From: Brachionus koreanus
Lineage: Eukaryota > Rotifera > Eurotatoria > Ploima > Brachionidae
Length of the DNA stretch: 64,000 nucleotides
Assembly (NCBI GenBank): GCA_016987375.1
Contig: PJRA01000303.1
Coordinates: forward strand, 264,393-328,392
Reading direction: 5' to 3'
Positions 26,101 through 41,100 of this stretch are shown piece after piece. The notes under the pieces are model-generated. The model had not been told where the DNA came from, searched no databases, and worked only from the letters and a program-made list of their open reading frames with translations. Positions within the stretch are counted from its first letter, which is position 1; the number at the start of each line of letters is the position of its first letter. A program made the position numbers and the translations under genes.

Positions 26101-29100
26101 AATTTTTAAATGATTTTTTGTAAAATTTTATTTCTTTCAAAAAATATTTAAGTTTCAATTTTTAAAAAAGAGGTCTAAAAAACTCCTTCGGATTTTCTAG
26201 TGTTAAATCAATAATACTCGTTTTAAAAAATGTTTATTCAGTTAAAAAATTTGTATCAATAAATTATCGTCTATGCAAAAACTCTATAATAACCAAGAAT
26301 TAAAATTTAATTGTCCATTTATTGCAGAGATACAAACTTTGTATTAACTGATACATTCTACAATGCCCTTACAATCAATTCATCTAGAAAAGAATAATAA
26401 ATATAAAATTAGTCTAAAATATAGTTTTTTTTCCTGATTATATATGATGATCCATAGAAATATCATCTATTTAAAAAGATTAGAAAGTGACTTGATCAGA
26501 ATAAAAACAACACATGTACAAATGATGATTATCCGAGCTTTTATTATATTTTGTCTAATAAAATGTTCAACCAAATACTAAGATTGTAATTTATACAGTT
26601 GACAAGAAAAAAATGATCGATATTTAAATTTTATGAAGGCTCGTTTTTCTTTGTATATTCAATCAAATTTAACAATAATCTTTTTCCAATTTAAAATCCG
26701 AAAATAATGTTATTTAAAATTTAAAAAAAAATTAAGATTTAATATATTTTTAATTAATAATTTTATTTAAAAATAATTAAACTTAAATTTTTTGATTTCG
26801 AACTGAAATTAAAATTTCTGTCCTTTATTAAGTCTTCAACAGTTGAGCCCTTGTTATAAAACATATTGAATAAATCACAATAAAAATATTATATTTTAAC
26901 CTAAAAAATGCTTTTAAAAATAAAAATAAAAATTTTCATTGATCAAATTGAGTAAAAAATTGAGTAAAAAATTTAATTTTTTGAATTTAACCAGAAAACC
27001 AGAAACGTTTTGGTAAAAATAATTGATTATTTTTAATAAAGACATTATTTAGCTATAAATTTTCTAAAAAGACACTTCATCTTAGTAAAAAATTTTAAGT
27101 ACAAATTGTTTTTTGTTTTGTTTATGGGAATTTTCAAAATTTTTTCTGAAATGATAAATATAGTAAAAATTTTTATAAAATTCACAAGCCCTTTTTTTTT
27201 AGTTACATAATAAAATTAGAAAATTTTTTTTGTGCATTCCCAAAATTTAAAAAAATTAAAATAATTATTTTATTTTGAATATTAGTAGAAATTTAAAAAA
27301 AAATAAAAGTGATCAAGTTGTATCTATGTTTAAATCAGTTTTTTAAATGGTTTTATACTATTCAAATATTAGTCTAAAACGCTTCTTTTATTTTTCTAGC
27401 ATTGAATATTCTTTCAAATTCTTATTTATAATTTCTGAATATCTCTTTTTTGTTTTAATAAAGCATTATTTCCATTTTAAAATTTCGTAGCTTATAATAA
27501 AAAATAATAAAATTCGAGATAGAAAATAAATTTACGATACCTCTATTTTTTTTTGAAAATTAGAGTATTATTTTATTTTCAAGGTTAGCTACTTGAGCCT
27601 TTAAAAATATTTAAAAATTTATTTTTATTTAATTAAAAAATTTTTCAAAAAATGAAAAAAAATCGAAAACATCAATTTGTCATAAAATGATATTTTTAAA
27701 TATTTTTTGTCGGCTTAATATATCAGTAGAAGAAAATTTAGAATATTTAGTTTTGTATTGTCTCTTTAATAATTTATACTTTAACAAAAATTACTTAGGA
27801 TAAATTTGGCTACCAAAAAAAATAACTATTAGTTACGAAAAATTTGTTTAATTACTCTTCTATATTTGAAACTAATCTTTTTGATTAAAATCTATCGTCA
27901 CTCTGATCTTAAATAATTTTATTTTGGATTATTCGGAGTCAAATTTTTCTTAAATATCTGTCACGATCCAAAATAGATAGAATATTAGGATCTTTAAAAT
28001 TTAGTATTTATTAAGCTAATCACGTGATAATTTGACTAAAACTTAAGTATCCAAGAATAACAACAAATAATGGCTAGTCCTAATTTCTTTTTTGTTTTAT
28101 CATTAATTTTACTATGATGTTTAAACAAAGAATCATTTATCTTATTAAAAAATTTAGGTCAATGAAAAATTAGCACCATTTTTAAACTTGGCAATATTGG
28201 TATATTTCTTTCAACCAGTTTAAAGCCTTTATTAAACACAAAATTAATAAAGCATTTCTTAAAATTTATTGATCAAATTTGATATTTTTACAAGATTTAA
28301 TTGATAGATCAAAAATATCCTCAGATAGATTGTTTTGTCTTAAATATTCTTTAACATTTCACTTTTATCAAGGGTCACGGAATCCCCTTTTTTATTCTAA
28401 CTAATTTTAAATTAGGAAAAATATTGTTTTTTTAAACATAAAAAAATCTTATGAGTCTATTTATCTTTTAAAATTGTTTTTAGTCAAACAAATATTTTAA
28501 ATATGAATAAATAATAGCGGCTTAAGTATTTTTTTCGTCCTATCCAGAAAAAAATAAAATTAGCTAAGAAAATTTAGCTAAAATAAAGAAGAAAAAAATA
28601 GTTAATAATTTGTTTTTGAAGAGGAGATAAAAAGAAGCGAAGAGCCACCAGCCATACTAGCCAAATCTTCCAGTCCATTAGTGTCAGCAATAGCTCCCAT
28701 AATGAAGCGAACCAAGTCAATACTAAAGTCACCATCGACTTTTTCGGAAAAAACAATCCATTTCGATGACAAAATTGATATAATTCCCATTGATAGAACA
28801 ACAGACGACAACTCGCCAGTTCATTTCGAGCACAATTCTCAGTCATACGAAAACTTGGATCAATTTTCTAGCTATTCAAGTTTCCGGCCAGTTGTAGCCA
28901 AATCGAATGAAATCGAATTTTTAAAAAAAAACTATGAAAATTATGATAATTATCGATGGGATTATTTTAAAGATTTGTCTCCATTGAGAAATCAAGCATT
29001 GGCCCGAGAACGCATATTCATAAAGAGCCCTACTCCAATGAGAGAAATAATAAACGAACGTTCTAGTCCTAGTCCTCCGTCGAACCATTTTTCTTCTTCT

Positions 29101-32100
29101 TCTTTCGCGAGATATTTAGCTGTTAACCCCGTCGAAGATCGAAATCGCTTCAATAAAAGAACAAATTCAGCTTCTTTTAGGTCGCAAAGCGCCGATTTGT
29201 CAAAATTGGTCCAATCTTCGCCTAAAAATAATTTTTCACCCGATAGCAATCTATTGCCAACAGATAGACCTGTTCCTCAATTGATACCCTCAAATGCCAG
29301 GCCGAATCTAACAAGACAAAACGCTCTATCTAAAACATTTACCAAATCGCTTAACGAAGGCATGTCTAATGTCGGCCAAAAACAGGAGTTTAAAGATCAC
29401 GTTTCGCGTAGTCATCGACAAAAAAATCGACGAAAAAATTACCGCAAAAGCAAGCATTCGTCGTCATTGAGCAGTTTATCGTCCGAGATTGATTCCAGCG
29501 AGTTAAGTGAGACAGAATCGACTATATCTTCGTTTTCATCGTCTTCCTATGAGCAAAAATTTGAAGCCAGAAATCGTTTACCAAGAGCAAATGATAGAAA
29601 AAAGAAAAATCAAAAATTAAATTTTCAATCGATAAATAATAGACGTACTGGGGCAAAAAAATTGAACAGACTTCCATTTTACTCGAGCGACGACAGTGTT
29701 TGTGGTATACCGAAATCAAGTGCAAAATTAGCTAGCAAGTAAAGTATTGTTTAAAATTCTTATTAAGAAAATAGGATAAAATTTAGGAATTTTTTAATTT
29801 CAAACTGAGACAAAAAAATAATTAAACTTTTAGCTTGGTTATTTTAATTTTGATTTATACTTTTAAATCGATAGAATTTTCGATTTGTTTTCGCGAGCCA
29901 TTTATATGCATTTTTGCTATTTTAAAAATATTTTTTTAATTAAGGATTTTTTTTCTCAAGAGTGTAAACTACTAATAAAAGAATAAATTTTTCAAATCGA
30001 TTTTGAACTTAAATAGATTTAAATTAATATTTTTTTTTAACAAAAATTAATTTTAAAATTTTAATTAAATTAAATTTTATAGTGAAGCTCTACTTGAAAA
30101 AAAATGCATTCAAATTTAAACTAAAAGATTTAGATATTTATGCTTTAAAAATTTTAGCTCCAAAATAGATAATATCTAAATATTTATTATTCCATTGTTA
30201 AAATAAATTTGCTTGATTGTAAAAAAAAAAATTTTTGTTGTCAATTTCACAATATCGGTGCTTACTAGTAATTAGATATAGGAAAAAAATTAATTTGTTT
30301 CTTGGGTAAAACTAATTGAAATAAACAAAAGCCTATAAAGGAGTAATGGTCGAGCTCTTATTTCAAATTCAAATTTTGAAATAAATAGCTTTTTTGCTTC
30401 AAGTATCATTTAATATTTCAATTTAATTAACTATAGTTTTATTCAATTATTTTTTTATTTATTAATTATTGAATTGTTTTCTATTTTTCTAGTTTTATTT
30501 TAAAGGTTAAATGTGAACAAATAATTGTATTTATTTTTGATTTTTATTTTCATTTAATTATTTGAAAAAGTCACAGCTTTTAAAAAACTATTCAAATATT
30601 TACATTGAATGTTTAACTTGTGTTAAAACCATCACAAGTATCCTAAACACGTTTGATAACATTATTTGACCAAATTTAGTCCGTAAAGTTAGTATTCTTA
30701 TAGGATTAAGATTATTTGAAAAATGTTTTTTTTTATCAATTAGATATTTTTTTTCCAAAAAAAAAATCCAATTTTTAAAATAATTTTCATAATAGAACTG
30801 TTTATTTGATTTTATTGTGCTGATATTTGCAAAAATTTTTGTGAAAAATTTATTTATTTGATTAAGTAGGAGATTAATTTGAACCAATGGATTTGGCTTT
30901 GCTTTTTTTTACATGTATCTCACCATGAAATGTATTAAATAAGTCAAGAAAAGTAAAAAGATAAATAAAATTGTGTTGAAGTAAAAATTTCTTCAAATAT
31001 CTCAGTTTTCATACCATTATTATGAATTTAAAGTTATTTTTAAAATAAAAGCTTAGATTTATTTTATGTTTGCATTCAAATTTATTAAGATCAAACGATT
31101 TTAACTAGATTTATCTAGAATGAAAAGTTATCAGATTTGAATGCAAGCATACGGCTTTTATTAAATGTTATATAACTATTGATACATTTGATATGTTCGA
31201 GCTGTTTATTTTATAAGCTAAGCGAAAAGCTCATTTTATTAGGTATTTACATTTATGATTACTTTGAAGTGTACCATGAGGGCTAATTCGATACTTAATA
31301 CAAATAATCGAACATTTGAGAGCATTACATTTCATTATATCTTTGAAGATTAGCAAAAAACTAGTACCAAATTTTTTTGGCTAATAAAAAAGTTTGAAGT
31401 ATTTAGCTCTTTTCTCCATCTATGATCTAATTTGAGATTTTATATTTATTTTTTTAACAATATTCAGTTAGCTTTGTTAATCAGAATTAAAAAAAAAACA
31501 GTGCCTAAGATCAAATAAATAATGATGTGAATTTTATTTTTTTGAAATAGAAATTCGCTAAAAAAAATAAACAATTTAAATTAATATTTCGTTATCTATT
31601 AAGGTAAAAAATCAGAAGTTCGTTGATTATTATTTAAACAAAAGATTTTTTATTGATTGAAATTCTGTTATCATTTCTAGCTTTGAGTTAATTTTTTGGA
31701 TCATAGGCGAGTTTAAATTCAGATAAGCATAAGGACCTGCATTTGATAAGACTAATACGTAGCTTTTTGCTCTAAAAAATTCTAGATAGCTTGGCTATCA
31801 TTGATAGATTCGATGTTCTGTTTTAGATAAATTATTTTCTATCTATCAAATTTAAATTATTAGGAATCAGCTAGATCAGATCATAAAGGCTCATTAAGCA
31901 TTTTTAAACTTTAATTATAGGTATTGAATAACTAGCTTGGCTTTGTTCTATTATTAATGATTACGTTTGAATTTCAATTACATAATCTCAAGATAATACT
32001 CTTTTAGTTGAAAACAAAATGGATTTTTCTTGGGCAAATATGATGCTCTATCAATTTTAGACAGATGAAAAAAATTTTAATATATTTTTTTAATGGGCTA

Positions 32101-35100
32101 TTTAGTACCAAAAATTATATGTGATCTTTTATTGATACAACTCATTTTTTTTAGAACAAATTTCTTATGCTCAACTTAATCTCAAAATTATCTGTCACAC
32201 TAATTTCGACTTACAAATATTTAGGTACATTGAATTTTTCAAACTGTGTTTTATTCAAACAAAAATTAATGCTTTTTATGATTTATTTTTTCGCTTAAAT
32301 ATAATAATAGATACGAGAATATTTTTTCAAATATATGTTCAGAATCTTCACTCAAAACAAATAGTTATAATAATAGCTAAGCATGGCGACTATTTTAAGT
32401 CGGATTTTTGTTTAGGATAGGACAAAAGAATAATAGAAAAAAATAAATAATCTGACCGAAATAGTATTGAATTTATACAAAAATATTTACTTTAAAAAAA
32501 AATACTATGAATAAAATTATAAAAAAAAATAAATATCCATTAGAGTAGCTAGCTGAAACTATTTGAATTAAATGCCTGGCGGAAAGTAAAAGATTTTTAT
32601 CCTTGAGAAAAAAATCAGCTTTAAATAAGAATTAAATTGATATTTTTAAATTTTCATTTTTGTTCTTAAAAAAGAAACGGTTTTTAGATTTATTAAACAA
32701 AGAATATAAAAAATTTAAAATAGAAGAAACTCATCGAATGAATATAGCCAAAATAGATCTAAAAAATAGCTAGAGATCAAGATCAATGGATCTGATTAAG
32801 AACTTATAGGGCTTGTTAAGTATTCGACTATTACTCAAAGCAATTCGAGTATTTCTTAAAGACTAAATAGTTTTATTTGAAGCCTTAGACTAGTTATTTA
32901 ATCTTATAGCTAATTTTTTTTTAATCCAGCATCGGCAATTTTTTGATTCAGAGCAAAATATGATAATTAAATATAACTTCTTTTTTCTAGAACAAAATTT
33001 TCCACTTTTTTTTTAACTCTTTTTGACTTAAATATTAGATAAATAGAAAATGATAATACGGAATTATTTGGAAAGTTTGAATTACATAGAACAATAGCAA
33101 AAAAAGCAAAAATGGGTGCAAGGTAAACAAAATATAAGATAAACAAAATTAGCTTACTTCAAAAAACATTTAGATTAATTCAATAAATGATTTGACAAAT
33201 ATTCAAATGGGAATAGGTTTGAATTAAGCTTGATAGCTTATTGATTTTTATTAAATAAATTTGAAATACCAAGCTAAGTCAAATCAATTTAATCCAAACT
33301 AAGCTATTGTCTAATGACATAGTCGGACGATATTATCAATAAATGCGAAGATTTAAGCATATATTCAATTTTTCTTTTAAAGGCTATGCACAAGCAATAA
33401 ACAATTTCACAAGTCTATGGATGACTTGAGTTATGAGGCGACTACCGCCGCCGAATCGGCTACTATCAAAAAAAAATCCTCAAAAAACCATTTAAGTGAT
33501 AAAACAAATGAAAAACTAGTTCAAAAAAATAAGACCAGTGAGATTAAAGACAATAGTTTGTCAATGTTTAAGCATACTGAACCAGTGAAGCAGTTAGGGT
33601 CGTCTAGTCACTCATTATCTGCCAAAAATGAAGAAATTCAACCCAAAAAGCAGACTGATACAGTTAAGACTGACACTACTACGGCAAATATTGGTCCAGT
33701 TCGTAAGCCATTGCCTAGTTATTCAGAAGTAATACAAGCTAAATACAACGATATGAATAACAAAAATCGAAACTCAATTATTTTTAACTATCAACAATAT
33801 TCAAATCAATTGGTGAATAATCAGCCAAATGGTCAATCGATTAATATTGCTAAAAATCAGCATGTAACTCAACAGCAGCCAATTCTTCAGGCTCAACACC
33901 AAAATACACAAATAAGACAGCTCAATCAGCCTGTTCTCAATTCAAATCAAGCAATAAACCAAGCTATTTTTCAACAATCGAGAAGTAAAAGTCTTGATCC
34001 CAGTTTGAGTATAGAATTTTTAGAGAATAAAATAATTGAAAATCAAAGTAAGAAATAAATGAATAAATTTTGTCTTAATTTTAATATAAAATATTTACTT
34101 ATATTTAACAAAAGTCGGGGACAAATAATTTCTTTTTTTTTTCTAAATGTCTGATTAATTTTAAATATTTTAATTGTATTTATTTGATTTTAAAAATTAG
34201 AATTTTAGAGTTTTTTTGCCAAAAATATTTAGATTCGATTAAATGTAAAAGTAGACATTTATTTTACCGTTTTATTAGCTTCGGATAAACTTGAATGCTT
34301 AAGTGATCTACAAAAATTTTTTTTTTTCTTTTAAATCAAATATTTTTGATTATTTCACAACTATGGCTTTTTGTTTCTATATTCCAAAATGAAGTTTCAA
34401 AAGTTTATCAAGATTTTATTTTTCTTTTAAACATTTAAAAAAAATAACATTTATGCTAACATAAAAAAATAACACTAGGTAAAGTTTTATTTAGTTATTT
34501 AATTTAAGAATAAAAGAAAAAGAAAATAATTTTTTCGAAAAATTACTTTTCATTTTATTTCAATGATTAGAAATTTTACAAAATAGAATAAACAGGAAAT
34601 TAAAATTTAGATGAATATCTCAATTTTATCATCAAGTATTAAAATTTTAGACCGAATTGTAAAGTGATATTTTTCACTTGACCTTGAAATACTGTCGCCG
34701 AATTTAATCCATTTTTTTTACATATTTATATTTATTTTTAAATTGTTTAATCATCTTGTATAAATATGGTCTTAAAAATAGCTCGGTTAAATTTAAAATT
34801 TTTATTCGAATTTTTGACTTCTAAAAAAATTTTCAAATTTAAGATAAAATTTTGTGTTATAATTTTAATATTAACTTTTATTCTGAAAATTAAGGATCAA
34901 TAATATTAATACTTTCAACTTATTATATTTATTAATTTATTAATCTAGAGCCGATCGCTGACCACCAGCGCTGTATTTTTTTTTTAACATAATACAGAAA
35001 TTTTAAACTAAAATTGAGAATTTTTTATTAAAAAAGAGTCTTATTGATATTCATTCAATCGCATCAAATATACACACTTGATAAATTGAGCCTATCGTCT

Positions 35101-38100
35101 TTTCTTTTTCATTTGACTTATAAGCTTCTTTTAGTTTCTGAACTTTTAAGCCATTGATTAGAACAGAATTTAAGTGTATTTTATGATTTTAGGAAATTGC
35201 ATTTGTCAGTTAATGTAACTTTTTCATCATCTAAGTCTCCATTTATTTTGAAAATTTCACTAATAAAATCGTTTGGTGTTGGCTCCTTTGCATTTAATAG
35301 TTTCTTTGTACAACTAATCGATTGAGGAAGTCAGCTTTAATTTTATCAAAATTTTAATAAACATGATATTTTGGGACAGAAATAAACATGTTGTCCTACA
35401 TCTCCTTGGTATACCAAATATTCCTTTAGCTATATTGCCCTCTGTTACTTTTAAGTCTTTTCACAAGCCTGGGTTCGTATGTTATAAATGGTCTAACATA
35501 GGTATTGTAAAAATGAGACTCAGTATACTGATGCATCTCGTTAGTTACTATACTAACTGTTTTAAACTTTGATACTGCATTAATCGCTAAGCGTTTCCTT
35601 TCGTTTAAGTGTTTTTTGTCACTTAAATAAAATTAATTAATTATGTTATTAAAGAAAAATTATTTTTAAAAAAGCATCCGATTCAAAAACATTTTTCTAA
35701 TTTAGAGAAAAACAATTTTTTTGTTCAAAATTGAACTTAACTCGATTAGAATAATCATTGTCAAAAAAAGATATTAACAAATATATCAAAATTTTTTAAA
35801 ACATATAGGAAAATGGATTAGAGTTAGATTAAAAATTTCAAGTTAATATGAAAATTGCTATTTACAACTTTCGCTTCAGTTCAATTTGATTGTATGTATC
35901 AATCCAAATTAAGTCGAATAGAAATAATTATTTTTTCATTTAAATGATGAACATATATATTAATGAATTCTAATCCAGTTGTTGATTAGCAAAAAAATTA
36001 AATCAAAATTTTTTAGCTTTGGTTAATATGAAATTTATAGTCAAAAGAAAGATATGAAATCGATTTTTCTTTGACCGATCCATTAAATTCTTAAAACCTA
36101 ATTAAATGAGCCATAATTCTGGGATGCTAAAATTAATTGTTTTTTTTTTATTCTAGTTTCCTTAATAAGTTAACAAGAATCAATATAAAGGATTTAGAAT
36201 TTAATTTATCAATAGAATTTTAGTCTAATGAATATTTATGAATTTTCTACAAATTCTCTAATTTTTATTGTGATTCTTATTTTAAATATGAAAAAAAATA
36301 GATTGAACAGAATCCCCACATTGAAAATTAACTCTTTTTGCTTTAAGTTTGTTTTTGGACTAATTTTTCCATAGTTTTGCTTTAAAGTCCTTTTAAAATT
36401 CACTATCCAAAGCATATCATAGCAAACTGAAATCAAATCAGCAACTTATTTAATTTATTAAAGTTAATTATTTTAATAGATTTTCCAAATTTTTCTTAAT
36501 TAGTTTAAAAGATCTTTTTATTTACCTTATTTATTTAAACATATTTTTTTTGAATAAAATTTATTTTCAATTAGCTTATACTATTGCATAATATTAAAGC
36601 TAAAATTATACTTTAAATGTTAGGAAAAGAGAGATTTTTTCTCTTTTTTTTTCTAAAGTTAATATAGTTAAAATTGATAAACAAATCTTAGCCTTTGTTT
36701 TATTTAACTAAATAGTTTTTTGCTTGATAGAATTTTAAAAAAAATCTAAACAAATATTTATGCTATGACAGTTTGTTTTATGTGCTTTTTAAAATTAGAG
36801 TATTCATATGTTACTTTTGTTTTTGAAATTAATTAAAACGAGTCTAGAATTAATGTAACCTAAAGAGAAAAAATTCTACTTGAATAAATAGTCAAACATC
36901 AAGCAGCAGGAATAAAAGTTCTTTTGAGCACGTGGTAGGTCTTGACTTGGAAAAACTCAATATGTCATCATATATTTTGAAATTTCATTCTAGTCTCTAA
37001 CTAATAATTATTTAGCTGAATAATTAAAATTTAATATTTAAAAAATGGTAAAATAAGATATTAAAAAGAATAGGAATTAGGACTTCCTATTAGATAGAGA
37101 ATTAAGGTTTAATCTTTGCATTTAGTTTTATAGGCTTTGAAAAAAACATCTGAACCTTTAGTTTTTGGGTTTAGTGTAATCACAACTTAATCATTAACCC
37201 AATTAAATTTAAAAAAAAAATTGTAATTTTTGAGACAAAGCGCACTTCAAAGCCTACTATTTTTTGCGATAAAATTTAAATAGATTACTATTTTTGGTAA
37301 AAAGGCCAGTTTGAATTTTTGTTAGGGTTTTTTGGGACCACCATTTCGCTTCACATGTAATGAAGGATTTTATTTTTTCTAATTCTTAAATATAAAATTT
37401 TATGATTCATTTGATTTAAAAAAAATATTCTAAACATTCCTATTTTCATGTTATATTAAAAGCAATTGTCGCCGAGTTTATTGTTTATTAAGCAACCAGG
37501 TTTATAGGTGGAATTCAAATTTGGAAATTATTTGCATAGCTTTCTTTTCTAAATTATTCCACTATTATATGTCCCTGATTTTTTTTTGAATTTTTTTTAT
37601 AAAACAGGTTTTGATTGAATATATCAAGCGAATTTTATGTTTATTAACTTTTAAACAAAAGATTTAAATGACGATCGTTTAACAATGCCTTATCAGAGCG
37701 CTGCAATCCAAGAGAGACTTAGACAATTTGAAAAGAATGCAAATACTGGCGAGAAGAAGATGCCTACTTTGCATCAAGAAACTAGGGTATATAAATAAAA
37801 GTTACCTTTTCTAATATAGCACGATTGACCTGTTTATGATTATAGCAGGAGAGCATTCGAAAACGAAGCCCATTCGCATCTCAGAACAAAGAGAACTCAC
37901 CACTTGCAAATTTTAATCAACTTGGATTTCAAAATCAACGGCACACCGTCTATCAGCCAGTTAATTTGGCAACTAAAAGAAAAGACCCAGAGCTCATGTT
38001 TCCAGTTAGAAGTAATTTAAGCACAACTAAATCGGTTTCGAACATCAATTTGGTTAAAGTACCTAGCATGCCAAATTCAAAGCCTTTGTTCAATGTTAAT

Positions 38101-41100
38101 TTAACTTCGGCTACAGCAGCAGCTTCTGCAGCAGTTAAACAGCAAAATGATTTTACGCGAAATTTTCAGTCTTGTGTAGAAAAGCCTCAAGCTTCAAGTG
38201 AAAATGTTCATGAACATAGGGAAAATTTGAAATCAATGGTTAATGTAAAACAAGCGCTGGATTTGAACAATAATTTGATTAGAAAAGATTCAAATTATGA
38301 GCAAAAAAATCATGAAAGAGCTAAGTCTGGTTCACCGCTGGTGTCTGATTCTTCCAAGCCGCCTTCAAGACGTAATTCACCACATAAATCTTTGGCCAAA
38401 GTGCCCATTTCATTAGCACCACCGACTTCTGAAGACGTTGAAATGATTTCGACTGCTTCCTCATCATCTAACAAAGAAAATAATTCGGATAATTTGAATG
38501 AAACTAACAATGAGCCTAGTAAATTGAGTATAAGTGAAAAATTAAAATTATTCTCTGGCTCAAATAATTTTCCTAATTCTGTTCCTCTGGGTGCTAATCT
38601 AACCAAAAAACCAAACAGTGTTCACAATTCAACAAAAATTAATTTTAAATCTCAGGTAAAAATTATCTTAATAAATTTTAAACTTAGTGTAGCTTAAAAT
38701 TTTGATAAATTTTGTTGTTGTTGAATTTTTTTAATTTGAATTTTGAAATAAGTACTGTTAAAATTTGCTTTTTTATTGTCTTGAATCTAGTGAAATTATT
38801 AATTTTCAATTTTTTCTATTCAGTAATTAAGGCTGTTTGCAAATAGCTAATTTAAAATATTCTATCAAAAGAATAGAAAGTAAAATTTTTTTTCTATTTT
38901 CTAAGAATTTATTTATAATTGTTTTATTATACAAAGAATGTGATATTTTTGAAAGTATTTAAATCATCTAAAATGGTAACATGAAGTTGTTGCACATACC
39001 AGGCACTTCCTAATTTATTCTTGATTTAAAACTTTAAAACGATTTAGAAATATATCACATACTTAAAGAGGAAATTTCAAATTGAGATCACAATGTTTCT
39101 AGGCCAGAAATAATATCTTGTCGAACTTTTGATTTATTTTGTGATCTTGTCAATTAAATGGATAAGCTTTTCGGACAATTAATCCTAATTTATTTAAAAA
39201 CTATTTAATATTTAAAACTTCTGGATCAAATCACTCTATCGCTTTTCATTAGACATTTGGCAACTCATTTGATTCGACTTTAAAGCTATTTTCTAAACCT
39301 AAAATTTTTTTTAAAAAAATTTTAGTTAGAGCAAATTTCATTTTTCAAATGTGATCAAAAATTTTAAATGCGCAATTAGATTTCATCGCAGAACTTAAAT
39401 TTCAAAACTTTATTTTTAAATTTTGAAAAAGGATCCTAATTTATAAAAATTAAAATTTAATTGCGCATTTAAATGTTTTGATCATATATGAAAAATGAAA
39501 TTTGATCTAAAATTTTACTTTGTTTTAGTTAGTAGTAAAAACATTTTAATGTTACTAGAAAAATATTTTTAATGAATCTTAGAATCTTTATTTGAAAAAA
39601 ATTATTAATTTTTTTTACACGATAGAAAAAAATATAAAAAAAAAATTAAATCAAATAATCAACAATAGGTTTTTTGCTATAAATAAATAAATATAAAATT
39701 TTAAATTGAAAATATTATTTGAAAATTGCAACATTATTAATTTTACAGGAGGTTTTAGGCAATTTTTACGTAAAAAAGTGAAAATTTACTAAGAAATTAA
39801 TACCTTATTAAAATATTTTATTTCATTTTTAAACTTATTATTTTTTTTGGATAAAATCAGAGTTTAAATTTTTTTAAAAAGAAGTCTAAAAAACTTCAGA
39901 TCAGATCAGATCTTCTAGTGTTAAAATATGCCTTTGTCTAAATTAGTCAATAAGAAATATTCAAAAATAAAACATTTTAATTATTTATCAATCATAATTC
40001 TATTAATAATTCTGTAGAAAAAATCTTCAACCTTGTATTCTATTCAAGAGAATAAAAAATCAACTATCCAAAAAATTTTTTCATCAATATTCATGATTTT
40101 TAATATTTTGATTTAAAAATCATATGATTTCATTAACAAAATAGATAATTTTTGATAATTTTATAGAATAATGAAACAGAAGGCAAGAATCAAAAATCCA
40201 ATTTGACGTCAACAAAATCATTTAATTATATTGAAAAAGTATCAGTTTTAAAAGAAAATATCAACAAAAACAACAATAGCGATGAAAGTAGTCAAACGAA
40301 TAAACCAACCGAAAGTTTGGCCTCAATTAAGAAGAAATTTGAAGGATATCCAGCCCAAGAAAGTGAGTTAGCATGTCAGCTTTTACTTTAAAAATACATA
40401 ATTTATCTTGTTAACAGCTGATGAGTTTGAGGATTTTTTCAAATCAAAGCCCGTATCTAGACGAGGTTTTCGATTTAAATCCTTGAAATTTGAACCAAAT
40501 TTATCTTTAAAAAACAAACCAATACCAAATAGTTATCCTAAGCCAAGCTTAATTGAGCCATCATCTAGAAAAATAAAAACAACTAGTGATATATCTAACT
40601 TTAAAAGTGTCGAAAATTTTCAACAAAATATTAAAAGAAGCTACTTTATTTCCAGTAAGAATTTTAGGTCCTGCTTGTCTTTTAGTTAATGTAGCCTTTC
40701 ATATCAAGAGCTTTTCATATTAATGCTTCAAAATTAACTTATAGATAAACTAGTATCTTAGTAATCTGTTAAATTATTATTTATAGCTTTTGAGTTAATT
40801 TAATTTTTTTTTGTTTCTAAGAAAATATCGTGGAGAGTTCTTGCAACAGAATGGAAGATAACACTGACAATCAAAGTTCAGATAGTCCAAGTTCAAGTAA
40901 GGAGCCAAAGTTGAGTTTTTATAGATCAAAAAAGGATTTGTCCAGTAATGATGAAAAGATTTCCGAGGCCAAAAATTCACACGAGTCTAGTCCATTAAAT
41001 TTTGGAATGACAATTCAAGAGAGAATGGCTGCGTTAAGAAAAAATGGCGAGGAAGATTGGAGAAAACGAAGTGCTAGCACTAGCAATGAAGAAAAACAAA

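Larger units (their letters stand above)
24554..28621 (+). other. Intron 1 of the supervillin-like gene
   Basis: 4.1-kb intron. It contains the hAT-type MITE at 24906-25164 and a piggyBac-type terminal hairpin at 26149-26202. The remainder is AT-rich with no coding signal. Confidence 0.65.
38656..40166 (+). other. Intron 5 of the supervillin-like gene
   Basis: 1.5-kb intron with two transposon-like structures: the long hairpin at 39319-39516 and the piggyBac-type end at 39861-39920. Confidence 0.65.

Noticed and set aside
28574..29249. Minus-strand frames opposite exon 2 of the supervillin-like gene
   Set aside because: The + strand exon joins in phase to its neighbours at both ends; the minus frames have no family signal.
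29522..29742. Stand-alone + gene ending at the TAA after 29738
   Set aside because: The apparent stop lies inside a good donor (AA-GTAAAG), and splicing to 33383 keeps the frame; the segment is an internal exon.
35363..35572. Open + strand frame of 69 codons
   Set aside because: The minus strand carries a LINE C-terminal block here; the + frame is its shadow.
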